Below are positions 34,603-41,843 of a stretch of DNA of 64,000 bases, piece by piece. Within the stretch, counting starts at the first letter, position 1. Each line of letters begins with the position of its first letter. The stretch is taken from contig NZ_JBNAGA010000001.1 in NCBI RefSeq assembly GCF_049800955.1, forward strand, positions 1,984,001 to 2,048,000, in the 5' to 3' direction. Made by a program: the position numbers and the translations under genes. Source of the stretch: JAKVBH01 sp049800955 (lineage in GTDB: Bacteria > Pseudomonadota > Alphaproteobacteria > Rhodobacterales > Rhodobacteraceae). The notes below the pieces were generated by a model. That model was not told the origin of the DNA and searched no databases. It worked only from the letters and a program-made list of their open reading frames with translations.

Positions 34603-36840
34603 ATGGCCAGTATTGGAAAAATCGCCCGTCGGACATTCCTGTTTGGGGCCGTTGCCATCACCGGTGGCGTTGCCTTTGGCGTCTATCAAATTCGAAAAAC
34701 GCCGCCTAATCCGCTCAAACCAGCGGAGGGCGAAAGCGCGCTCAACCCCTTCGTGATGATCGATCAGGAGGGCGTGACCCTCGTCGCGCCCCGTGCCGAG
34801 ATGGGCCAGGGCACACGGACCACTTTGGCCGCGCTCATCGCAGAAGAACTGGATGTCGCCTGGGAAGACATTCGCGTCATTCACGGGCCTGCGGCGAAGG
34901 CCTATTACAATTCGGCGATGATTGGCGAGGGCCTGCCCGGAAAGGGGTATGACGCGTCAAAACTGCAGCATGCCGTGGGCGATGTGCTGGGCGACATCGG
35001 CAAGCTCTTCGATCTGCAAGTCACCGGCGGATCGACGGCCATGAAAGATGGCTTTGAGCGGATGCGCGTGGCCGGCGCCACCGCGCGCGAAATGATGAAG
35101 GCGGTTGCGGCAGAACGGCTGGGCGTCTCGGTTGCCGTGTTGCGCACGGAGAACGGATCTGTGGTCGCGCCCGATGGCACCGCCCTGCCCTATACCGAGC
35201 TGGCCTCAGAAGCCGCAGCGATCGACCCGCCCCGGATCACGCTGCGCGATCCTTCCGATTGGAAGTACCTCGGCAGATCCATGCCCCGCGTCGACATGGT
35301 CGAGAAGGTCACGGGAACTGCTGAGTTTGGCGTCGATGTGCGCCTTCCGGGCATGAAATTCACCTCTGTGCGCCGCAATCCGCATCTCGGCGGCAGCGCC
35401 AAGATCCTCGACACACGCGCCGCCGAAGAGATCGCCGGGGTCGACCGTGTGGTGGATCTGGGCGATGGCTATGCCGTTGTGGCCAACAACACATGGATCG
35501 CCATGCAGGCACTGGATGCGGTTGAGGTTGAGTGGGGGCCGTCCCCGCTGCCCGCCAGCGTTGCAGAGATGGCCGATGTCGTCCGGGCAGGCTTTGAGAC
35601 CGAACCCAACTCGACCATGCGCGACGATGGGGACGCGAGCCGCACCCCCTCTGGCGCGACGGTGATCGAGGCGGAATACATGGTGCCCCATCTCGCCCAT
35701 GCGACGATGGAGCCGCAAACGGCCACGGCCCTCATTGATGCCGACGGGCTGCATATCTGGGCGCCCAATCAGGCCCCGACGTTTACACGCGACCGTTGTG
35801 CCGAACTGGCGGGGCTGAGCTCCGATCAGGTTGAGGTCGAAACAACCTATCTGGGTGGCGGATTCGGGCGGCGCGGCGAGATGGACTTCTCTCTCATCGC
35901 CACAAAAGTCGCCATGGCCATGCCCGGCACGCCCGTGCAGGTCACATGGTCACGCGAAGAAGACATGACCCATGACTTCTATCGCCCCATGGCGATGGCG
36001 CGCTTCAAGGGCGCTGTGTCAGATGGCAAGGCGGTCACTCTGAATGGCAGGATTTCTTCCGCGGCCCTCGTCAAGCAGGCCATCGGTCGGGCGACGGGCA
36101 TGGAGCCCGGCGGGCCGGACAAGGTTCTGGTCGAAGGCGCGTTCAATCAGCCCTACGCCATTCCCAACTTCCGTATTGCGGGCCATCATGCCGCGCTAGA
36201 CGTTCCAGTCGGATTTTGGCGCGCCGTTGGAAATAGTTACAACGGATTCTTCATGGAAAGCTTCATGGATGAGATGGCCCATGCTGCGGGCCGCGACCCG
36301 CTTGAGTTTCGCATGGAGCTGGCCCGCGACGAGCACCGTCCAAGCTGGGAGGTGTTGAATGCCGTCCGCGAGATGTCAGGCTGGACCGGCCAAACGCCGG
36401 AGGGCGTTGGGCGCGGTGTGGCCATGACTTATAGCTTCGGCACGCCCGTCGCGCAGGTGCTGGAAGTGCGTGAGGAAGACGGATTGATCCGGCTCAGCAA
36501 GGCCTGGATCGCCTGCGATATGGGCGTGGCGCTGGACCCCTCGATCATCGAGGCACAGATGTTTGGCGGGATGATCTATGGGCTGTCAGCGGCGATGACG
36601 GAGGAGATCACCTTAACCAATGGGGCGGTCGATCAGCTCAACTTCCCTGACTACGACGCCTTGCGCATGCACAACACGCCGGCGTTTGAAGTCCGTATTC
36701 TGGAGACCAACGATCACATGGGCGGCGCGGGAGAACCCGGCACGCCGCCTGCGCCTGCGGCTTTGGCCAATGCGCTCTTTGATCTGACGGGGGAGCGCGT
36801 GCGGGAGTTGCCGCTCAACAAACGCTTCGATTTTGTCTGA
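34603..36840 (+). CDS. Xanthine/aldehyde oxidase-family molybdopterin-binding subunit (IorB-like), Tat-exported
   Basis: The 745-residue large subunit starts with a twin-arginine signal (IARRTFLFGAVAITGGVAFG). Molybdopterin cytosine dinucleotide-binding signatures are GGGFGRRGEMDFS in the middle and GGAGEPGTPPAPAALANALF at the C-terminus, with the catalytic Glu in GAGEPG. Duplicated motifs such as VAPRAEMGQGT fit isoquinoline 1-oxidoreductase-like and periplasmic aldehyde oxidoreductase-like enzymes. No FAD subunit, cytochrome subunit or XdhC-type chaperone gene is adjacent, so the electron acceptor is unclear. Substrate could be an aldehyde or N-heterocycle. Confidence 0.9.
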   Translation: MASIGKIARRTFLFGAVAITGGVAFGVYQIRKTPPNPLKPAEGESALNPFVMIDQEGVTLVAPRAEMGQGTRTTLAALIAEELDVAWEDIRVIHGPAAKAYYNSAMIGEGLPGKGYDASKLQHAVGDVLGDIGKLFDLQVTGGSTAMKDGFERMRVAGATAREMMKAVAAERLGVSVAVLRTENGSVVAPDGTALPYTELASEAAAIDPPRITLRDPSDWKYLGRSMPRVDMVEKVTGTAEFGVDVRLPGMKFTSVRRNPHLGGSAKILDTRAAEEIAGVDRVVDLGDGYAVVANNTWIAMQALDAVEVEWGPSPLPASVAEMADVVRAGFETEPNSTMRDDGDASRTPSGATVIEAEYMVPHLAHATMEPQTATALIDADGLHIWAPNQAPTFTRDRCAELAGLSSDQVEVETTYLGGGFGRRGEMDFSLIATKVAMAMPGTPVQVTWSREEDMTHDFYRPMAMARFKGAVSDGKAVTLNGRISSAALVKQAIGRATGMEPGGPDKVLVEGAFNQPYAIPNFRIAGHHAALDVPVGFWRAVGNSYNGFFMESFMDEMAHAAGRDPLEFRMELARDEHRPSWEVLNAVREMSGWTGQTPEGVGRGVAMTYSFGTPVAQVLEVREEDGLIRLSKAWIACDMGVALDPSIIEAQMFGGMIYGLSAAMTEEITLTNGAVDQLNFPDYDALRMHNTPAFEVRILETNDHMGGAGEPGTPPAPAALANALFDLTGERVRELPLNKRFDFV

Positions 36841-36870
36841 AGCGGGTTGGCCTGCTGGCCATACCCTAGT

Positions 36871-36912
36871 GGTTGGGGGCTCTGCCCCCGACCCTCCGGG
36901 TCTTCCCCGGAG
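36871..36912. repeat. Double-hairpin intergenic element (terminator/REP-like)
   Basis: Two stems lie back to back: GGGGGC-TCT-GCCCCC (36875-36889, extended to 36871-36893 with one G-U pair) and CTCCGGG-TCTTC-CCCGGAG (36894-36912). They are followed by TTTATCTGGCAAGATGAAG (36913-36931), a diverged copy of the string in the soxD–soxA gap. Similar GGGGGCTCTGCCCCC elements recur between genes in Rhodobacterales as I recall. It sits between two convergent genes and probably acts as a transcription terminator. Confidence 0.7.
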
Positions 36913-36942
36913 TTTATCTGGCAAGATGAAGGGGCGCAGACT

Positions 36943-37506
36943 TTAGCCTTGGGGCAAGAGCGCGCGGATCATTGCCTTGGCACTGTCTGAGGCCCAGTTC
37001 GCATCGCCCACCATCCGAGCAAGTTCCCTGCCCTCGGCGTCAAAGACGACGGTTGTGGGCAGGCCCGTCACCCCAAGTGACTGCGCCAGCTTGCCTTTGG
37101 GGTCACGGTGCAGTGGCAGGTTCTCGACGCCGATCTGGTCGAAGAAACGCACCATGGCAGCCGGGTTGTTGCGGCCCGTGGCAATGGTCACGACATCAAA
37201 GGTCTCGCCGCCGAATTCCGTTTGCAACTCGGCCAGATGCGGCATTTCCTTGCGGCACGGTGCGCACCACGTGGCCCAGAAATTCACCACCGTGAGCTTA
37301 CCTTGATACTCGGCCATCGACAGAGGATTTCCGTCAAAATCCTGAAACCTGACGAAAGCGGTGGTCTGGGGCACTTCGTGAAACCGGAGTTTCAACATGT
37401 CGCCGGACAAGGCCGCTTTTGCCGCAGTCACATCCGCAGCATTTGCGCTCACCGCAAGGCCCAGATAAAGGAAGGCCAAGCTCAGAGATCTCAGGACCAG
37501 TTTCAT
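36943..37506 (-). CDS. TlpA-family periplasmic thiol:disulfide oxidoreductase
   Basis: The 187-residue product has a signal peptide (LVLRSLSLAFLYLGLAVSAN, cut near ANA) and a thioredoxin-like domain with the redox motif NFWATWCAPCRKEMPHL and the cis-proline GLPTTV. Proteins of this kind reduce disulfides in the periplasm, for example during cytochrome c maturation. The ATG at 37504-37506 has GGAGGA 10 bp upstream. Its start codon overlaps that of argH by 2 bp on the opposite strand. Confidence 0.9.
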   Translation of the reverse strand: MKLVLRSLSLAFLYLGLAVSANAADVTAAKAALSGDMLKLRFHEVPQTTAFVRFQDFDGNPLSMAEYQGKLTVVNFWATWCAPCRKEMPHLAELQTEFGGETFDVVTIATGRNNPAAMVRFFDQIGVENLPLHRDPKGKLAQSLGVTGLPTTVVFDAEGRELARMVGDANWASDSAKAMIRALLPQG

Positions 37507-38896
37507 GTCGGACAAATCCTCCAATCAGATGTGGGGTGGCCGCTTCGCCGCAGGCCCGGATGCGATCATGGAGGCAATTAATGCCTCGATCGGCTTCGAC
37601 CAGCGATTGGCGGCGCAGGATATTGCAGGCTCGCGCGCCCATGCCGCCATGTTGGCCGCCACAGGTATCGTGGAACCTAGCGACGCAGACGCCATGCGGG
37701 AAGGCCTGCTCACGGTCTTGTCAGAGATTGAAACGGGCGATTTTGCCTTCTCAACCGCGCTGGAGGACATTCACATGAATGTCGAAGCGCGGCTGCGCGA
37801 GATTATTGGCGAAGCGGCAGGACGCCTGCACACGGGCCGCTCGCGCAACGATCAGGTGGCCACGGATTTCCGCCTTTGGGTGCGCGACCAATGCGACGCC
37901 GTCGATGGCGCGCTCAAGGCGCTAATGCAGGCGCTTCTGGCGCAGGCAGAGGCCGGTGCGGATTGGGTCATGCCGGGTTTTACCCATCTTCAGGTGGCCC
38001 AGCCCGTCACATGGGGCCATCACATGATGGCCTATGTGGAGATGTTCGCCCGCGACAGGGCGCGCTTTGCCGATGCGCGCAAGCGGATGAACGAAAGCCC
38101 TCTGGGTGCTGCGGCCCTCGCGGGCACGTCGTTTCCGATTGACCGGGAGATGACCGCCCAAGCGCTTGGCTTTGATCGCCCCATGGCCAATTCGCTTGAT
38201 GCCGTCTCAGACAGGGATTTCGCACTGGAATACCTGGCCGCCGCATCGATCTCGGCCATGCATCTGTCGCGCTTGTCAGAAGAACTTGTCATCTGGTCCT
38301 CCGCGCAGTTCCGCTTCGTGACCCTGTCGGATCGCTTCTCCACCGGCTCCTCGATCATGCCGCAGAAGAAAAACCCCGATGCGGCAGAGCTGATCCGCGC
38401 CAAAATCGGGCGGATCTTCGGGGCCAATGTTGCCTTGATGACCGTGATGAAGGGCCTGCCGCTGACCTATTCGAAGGACATGCAGGAGGACAAGGAACAG
38501 CTCTTTGATGCAGCCGACAATTACATGCTGGCCCTGGCGGCCATGGAGGGCATGGTGCGCGATCTGAGCGCCAATGTCTCCGCGCTGGAAGCGGCAGCGG
38601 GCACCGGCTTTTCCACCGCGACCGATCTTGCAGATTGGCTGGTCCGCGTCCTGGGCATGCCCTTCCGCGACGCGCATCACGTAACAGGCACCTTGGTGGC
38701 CAAGGCAGAAGCCAAGGGCTGCGATTTGCCGGATCTGAGCCTTGCGGAGATGCAAGAGGTCCATGACGCGATCACCGGGGACGTCTTTACCGTTCTGGGC
38801 GTGCACAACTCCGTGGCATCACGCACCTCCTACGGCGGAACGGCGCCAGCTCAGGTGCGCACGCAAATCGCCCGCTGGACGGAGATATTGGCATGA
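37505..38896 (+). CDS. argH: Argininosuccinate lyase
   Basis: ArgH splits argininosuccinate into arginine and fumarate, the last step of arginine synthesis. The 463-residue product has the N-terminal MWGGRFAAGPDAIMEAINAS, HTGRSRNDQVATDFRLW, and the superfamily signature GSSIMPQKKNPD with the catalytic serine loop at about residue 280. Normal length. The start codon overlaps the divergent tlpA start, so its promoter and ribosome binding site (CAGGA) lie inside the tlpA reading frame. The stop overlaps a small lipoprotein gene (ATGA). Confidence 0.97.
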   Translation: MSDKSSNQMWGGRFAAGPDAIMEAINASIGFDQRLAAQDIAGSRAHAAMLAATGIVEPSDADAMREGLLTVLSEIETGDFAFSTALEDIHMNVEARLREIIGEAAGRLHTGRSRNDQVATDFRLWVRDQCDAVDGALKALMQALLAQAEAGADWVMPGFTHLQVAQPVTWGHHMMAYVEMFARDRARFADARKRMNESPLGAAALAGTSFPIDREMTAQALGFDRPMANSLDAVSDRDFALEYLAAASISAMHLSRLSEELVIWSSAQFRFVTLSDRFSTGSSIMPQKKNPDAAELIRAKIGRIFGANVALMTVMKGLPLTYSKDMQEDKEQLFDAADNYMLALAAMEGMVRDLSANVSALEAAAGTGFSTATDLADWLVRVLGMPFRDAHHVTGTLVAKAEAKGCDLPDLSLAEMQEVHDAITGDVFTVLGVHNSVASRTSYGGTAPAQVRTQIARWTEILA

Positions 38897-38988
38897 AATG
38901 GATGATCGTGACGGCCTTGCTTACCCTTGCCGCCTGTGGCGCCGATGGTCCGCCCGAACCGCCCAGTGACGCGGCTCTTCGCGAATAG
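38893..38988 (+). CDS. 31-residue lipoprotein encoded after argH
   Basis: This very short gene reads MKWMIVTALLTLAACGADG and then an acidic/Pro tail ending DAALRE. The hydrophobic stretch and LAAC lipobox mark it as a lipoprotein whose mature part would be only about 17 residues. The ATG overlaps the argH stop by 4 bp, so it would be translated by coupling. From memory, argH in Rhodobacterales is often followed by such a tiny lipoprotein and then lysA; here lysA is not next. Function unknown. Confidence 0.7.
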   Translation: MKWMIVTALLTLAACGADGPPEPPSDAALRE

Positions 38989-38989
38989 C

Positions 38990-39061
38990 GGCCGCGTATA
39001 AGCCGTGGGCGTGTCAGCGCGTTCGCATGGCGCCTGATATCAGCGCGGCTTATATGCGGCC
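38990..39061. repeat. Long inverted repeat downstream of argH
   Basis: A 16-bp arm starting GGCCGCGTATAAGCC (38990-39005) pairs with CGGCTTATATGCGGCC (39046-39061) with one mismatch. The 40-bp interior holds a second palindrome around CTGATATCAG. The structure starts 2 bp after the small lipoprotein stop and would fold into a large cruciform or RNA stem. There is no U-run, so it is not a standard terminator. It also overlaps the end of a doubtful minus-strand ORF. Confidence 0.65.
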
Positions 39062-39289
39062 TGCAGCCTTCTTGTGCCGCGCGAAATGGCGGCCGCTCTT
39101 GCCCGCAAAAGCTTCGTTAAGCGCAATGGTGGTCATGCCAGCCAGATTCAGGAACGGCACAGGGGCAGATCCTCTCTGCAGATCAACGCATTTAGGCACA
39201 CGCGCCCACATGAAAATCACCTCTTTCCGGTTCAGCAGGAAGACAAAGGCACCATCTTTCCACGCTTGCAAACTCTTCGAACGGCCCAT
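39050..39289 (-). CDS. Doubtful hypothetical ORF (79 aa)
   Basis: An open frame beginning MGRSKSLQAWKDGAFVFLL with no recognised family, signal peptide or motif; it is basic and ends KKAAGRI. Its ATG overlaps the stop of the next upstream frame (TGATG), as in a coupled gene pair. By eye its third codon positions are G or C in about two thirds of codons, lower than in the surrounding genes. It could be a small acquired gene or non-coding. Confidence 0.25.
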   Translation of the reverse strand: MGRSKSLQAWKDGAFVFLLNRKEVIFMWARVPKCVDLQRGSAPVPFLNLAGMTTIALNEAFAGKSGRHFARHKKAAGRI

Positions 39290-39564
39290 CAGGTAGCTTC
39301 CAAAGCAATCGGGGTGGCCGCACTCAAAGCCGCAAGCCCGAGGCCAGGTTTTGCACGGTTAAGTTTGGGGCGAACAATGGGATCGTGTGCCCGCCGATCA
39401 TAAGGAAGAGAAAAGGTGCGTGTCGTACTTCCGAGGCCGCCGAAACGGGCGTTACCGGCCGTGTTGCAGCTCATATCACCTGAGCCTTGGCCACCATTTG
39501 CGTAAGCACGCGGCATAGACCCAATGGCCTTGGCGGCGCTCCCGGCGTGGGGTGACGTAAACAA
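39289..39564 (-). CDS. Doubtful hypothetical ORF (up to 91 aa)
   Basis: This frame starts at TTG (39562-39564) or at internal ATGs (the one at residue 17 gives MPRAYANGGQGSGD). The sequence includes TRTFSLPYDRRAHDPIV and ends PIALEAT. I recognise no family and no good ribosome binding site. It abuts the following frame by TGATG overlap. The pair fills most of an 800-bp stretch between the argH unit and the GNAT gene where no convincing gene is seen. Confidence 0.22.
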   Translation of the reverse strand: MFTSPHAGSAAKAIGSMPRAYANGGQGSGDMSCNTAGNARFGGLGSTTRTFSLPYDRRAHDPIVRPKLNRAKPGLGLAALSAATPIALEAT

Positions 39565-39618
39565 TAGCTTGCGTCAACCGCGCGAAGACAGCCCCTACAT
39601 TTGGTGCAACGTGGAGTG

Positions 39619-39627
39619 TTATCCACA
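39619..39627 (+). promoter_or_regulatory. Perfect DnaA box 1
   Basis: TTATCCACA is an exact match to the high-affinity DnaA box. It lies about 165 bp upstream of the GNAT gene in an intergenic stretch, 45 bp before a second identical box in the same orientation. It is also embedded in a small inverted repeat (GTGGA-N6-TCCAC). Confidence 0.6.
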
Positions 39628-39663
39628 AGCCAACCCCTTGATTTTGGCGGAATTGCAACGGTT

Positions 39664-39672
39664 TTATCCACA
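39664..39672 (+). promoter_or_regulatory. Perfect DnaA box 2
   Basis: A second exact TTATCCACA in the same orientation as box 1. The surrounding 39.65-39.75 kb is visibly more A+T-rich than the nearby genes. No dnaA, parAB or other origin-linked gene is in the window, so regulation of a neighbouring promoter or DnaA titration is more likely than an origin. Confidence 0.6.
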
Positions 39673-39792
39673 AAACACAACTCTGCCGTAAATCGCTGAC
39701 ACGCACACAAAACTGCCTCATAGTTTCCCAAAAGGCGACAAAGCCATTGAAGATGTCTTAAGGCATCTGAGAGAGCAGGCAGAGATAAACAC

Positions 39793-40257
39793 ATGACCCA
39801 GAACGCGGGATCTCCCCACGTGCATGTCCGACCCTTGGCATCCGATGACCGGGTGCAATGGGGTGATCTATGGACCGGGTATCTGTCGTTTTATGACACC
39901 GCTTTGCCGCCGCAACAGTTCGATCTGACCTTTTCACGACTTCTGGATATTTCAAAGCCGGACATGTTCGGTTTTGTGGCGGAAGAGAACGGCGCCTTAT
40001 TGGGGCTCGTGCATGTGATCGTGCATGATCATTGCTGGAAGCCCGGGAAGGTCCTGTATCTGCAGGACCTTTATGCCTCCCCCGAAAGCCGCGGTCGCGG
40101 GATCGGGCGGACGCTTATCGAGCGCGTCTACAAGGCGGCGGACGATATGGGCGCGGACAGCACCTACTGGCTCACTCAGGAGTTCAACAGTGACGCGCGG
40201 GTTCTATATGACCGCGTGGCGCAGCTGACCCCTTTCATCAAGTATCAGAGAGCCTGA
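39793..40257 (+). CDS. GNAT family N-acetyltransferase
   Basis: The 154-residue product is a single GNAT domain. VLYLQDLYASPESRGRGIGRTLIERVY holds the acetyl-CoA pyrophosphate-binding loop RGRGIG (about residue 100), and the region YWLTQEFNSDARVLYDRV is the C-terminal part of the fold. No signal peptide. It acetylates an unknown amine or protein N-terminus. The next gene starts within a few bases of its stop, so both are probably co-transcribed. The upstream intergenic region carries two DnaA boxes. Confidence 0.88.
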   Translation: MTQNAGSPHVHVRPLASDDRVQWGDLWTGYLSFYDTALPPQQFDLTFSRLLDISKPDMFGFVAEENGALLGLVHVIVHDHCWKPGKVLYLQDLYASPESRGRGIGRTLIERVYKAADDMGADSTYWLTQEFNSDARVLYDRVAQLTPFIKYQRA

Positions 40258-40263
40258 GTGACC

Positions 40264-41631
40264 ATGCGCCGGATCCTGCTTCCATTCTATTTGATGCTGA
40301 GTGCCTGTATGCCGGTGACACCCGGGGACATGCCGTCGCGCGCCGCCAGCTTCGAGACCTCGCTGCCGCCGATGAAGAGCTTCTCTACGCCGCGCCCGGC
40401 AGCGCCCTTCAAATCAAATTCCGATATCGCGCGCGATTTCATGGATTTGACCTTCCGGCTTGAATCGGGTCGGGCCTTGTCGCGGTTCTCGCGCTTTGAA
40501 GGACCGATTTCAGTGCGCGTGACAGGCGCCCCCCCGCCCTCGCTGGGCCGTGATCTCAACCGATTGCTGCACCGTTTCCGCACCGAGGCAGGCATCGACA
40601 TATCGCTGCAACAGGAGGCGCGTCAGGCCAACGTGACCATTCAGGCCGTGAGCCGCGATGACATCCGTCGTCTGCTGCCGCAGGCCGCCTGTTTCGTGGT
40701 GCCCAATGTCAGCTCGCTGTCGGAATATCGCGGCATGCGGCGCTCGCCCAAGCTGAACTGGGCCAATATCTCCGAGCGTCAGCGCGTGGCCATCTTCGTG
40801 CCCAATGATTCCAGCCCTCAAGAGGTGCGCGATTGCCTGCATGAAGAGCTCGCACAATCCATTGGCCCGTTGAACGACCTGTACCGCCTGTCGGATTCCG
40901 TCTTCAACGATGACAATGTCCACACGGTCCTGACTGGGTTTGACATGTTGATCCTGCGGGCCACCTATGACCCTGCGCTGCGGGCGGGCATGTCGATGCG
41001 CGATGTATCCAACCGTCTGCCAGCCATCCTCGCACGGCTCAATCCGCGCGGCGAAGGGCGGGGCACCTTGCGCAGCCGAAAAACTCCCCGCTCCTGGATT
41101 GATGCCGTTGAAGCGGCTCTGGGCCCGGGCTCGCGCCCTGGCGAGCGCAGACGCGCCGCCGACGAGGCGCTCAGCATCGCCCAGACCATGGGCTGGCGCG
41201 ATCACCGCTCGGGCTTTGCGCATTATGCCAAGGGCCGCATTCTGCAAGCCACCAACCCGCGCTCCGGCAAGGCGCAGTTCGAAATGGCGCGCGACTACTT
41301 CCGCGCGACCCCCGGCACCGAGTTGCATCAGGCCTATGTCGCCTCGCAACTCGCAGCCTACGCGCTGACCGAGAATCGTCCCGATGAAGTCCTGCGGCTG
41401 GTGGGCCCCGCACAGGCCACTGCGGCCCAATATGAAAATGCCGCCCTGCTCGCGACATTGATGCTCTTGCGCGCTGAAGCGCTGGACCTATCTGGGCGAG
41501 TGTCGGAAGCCAATGCCGTGCGGATGGACTCTCTGGGGTGGGCACGCTACGGCTTCGGCGCGGATTGGGCTGTGCGCGCGAAAATGCGCGAAATCACACG
41601 GTTGTCTCCGCTCAAGGAAGCGCGCGGCTGA
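40264..41631 (+). CDS. DUF2927 domain lipoprotein
   Basis: The 455-residue product has a lipoprotein signal (RRILLPFYLMLSACMP, lipobox LSAC). The first half carries a DUF2927 region with CLHEELAQSIGPLNDLYRLSDSVF, where HEELAQ looks like a metal-ligand helix, preceded by FVVPNVS. The C-terminal ~170 residues are helical and TPR-like (GRILQATNPRSGKAQFEMAR). A GTG two codons upstream is an alternative start. Function unknown; a zinc-dependent envelope hydrolase is possible but not shown. Confidence 0.75.
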   Translation: MRRILLPFYLMLSACMPVTPGDMPSRAASFETSLPPMKSFSTPRPAAPFKSNSDIARDFMDLTFRLESGRALSRFSRFEGPISVRVTGAPPPSLGRDLNRLLHRFRTEAGIDISLQQEARQANVTIQAVSRDDIRRLLPQAACFVVPNVSSLSEYRGMRRSPKLNWANISERQRVAIFVPNDSSPQEVRDCLHEELAQSIGPLNDLYRLSDSVFNDDNVHTVLTGFDMLILRATYDPALRAGMSMRDVSNRLPAILARLNPRGEGRGTLRSRKTPRSWIDAVEAALGPGSRPGERRRAADEALSIAQTMGWRDHRSGFAHYAKGRILQATNPRSGKAQFEMARDYFRATPGTELHQAYVASQLAAYALTENRPDEVLRLVGPAQATAAQYENAALLATLMLLRAEALDLSGRVSEANAVRMDSLGWARYGFGADWAVRAKMREITRLSPLKEARG

Positions 41632-41675
41632 CGCAGAGAAGACCTGACAGGCCGCCACAAGCATAAAGAGGCGGC

Positions 41676-41843
41676 ATGCTGGTCATAGGTGGGTTGATCC
41701 TGGGAGCCGGGATCGGGGGCTACACAGCCAAGAAACGCGGCGGCACACGCGCGGATATCCTGCAATATGCAGCGGGCTACGGGCTGGCCTTCTGCCTGTT
41801 GGGCACAATCGCGACGCTTGTTGTCCACCGCGTGCTGGTCTGA
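41676..41843 (+). CDS. Small two-helix membrane protein (55 aa)
   Basis: A short gene giving MLVIGGLILGAGIGGYTAKKR, a polar loop, and a second helix GYGLAFCLLGTIATLVVHRVL. The hairpin topology with a basic loop is clear. AAGAGG precedes the ATG, and its TGA overlaps the ATG of the vWA gene (TGATG), so the two are translationally coupled. No family recognised; it may help localise or regulate the vWA protein. Confidence 0.7.
   Translation: MLVIGGLILGAGIGGYTAKKRGGTRADILQYAAGYGLAFCLLGTIATLVVHRVLV

Noticed and set aside
39619..39672. Replication origin at the paired DnaA boxes
   Set aside because: Only two boxes, no strong AT-rich unwinding element, and no dnaA, parAB or other origin-linked gene nearby; kept as a regulatory or titration finding instead.
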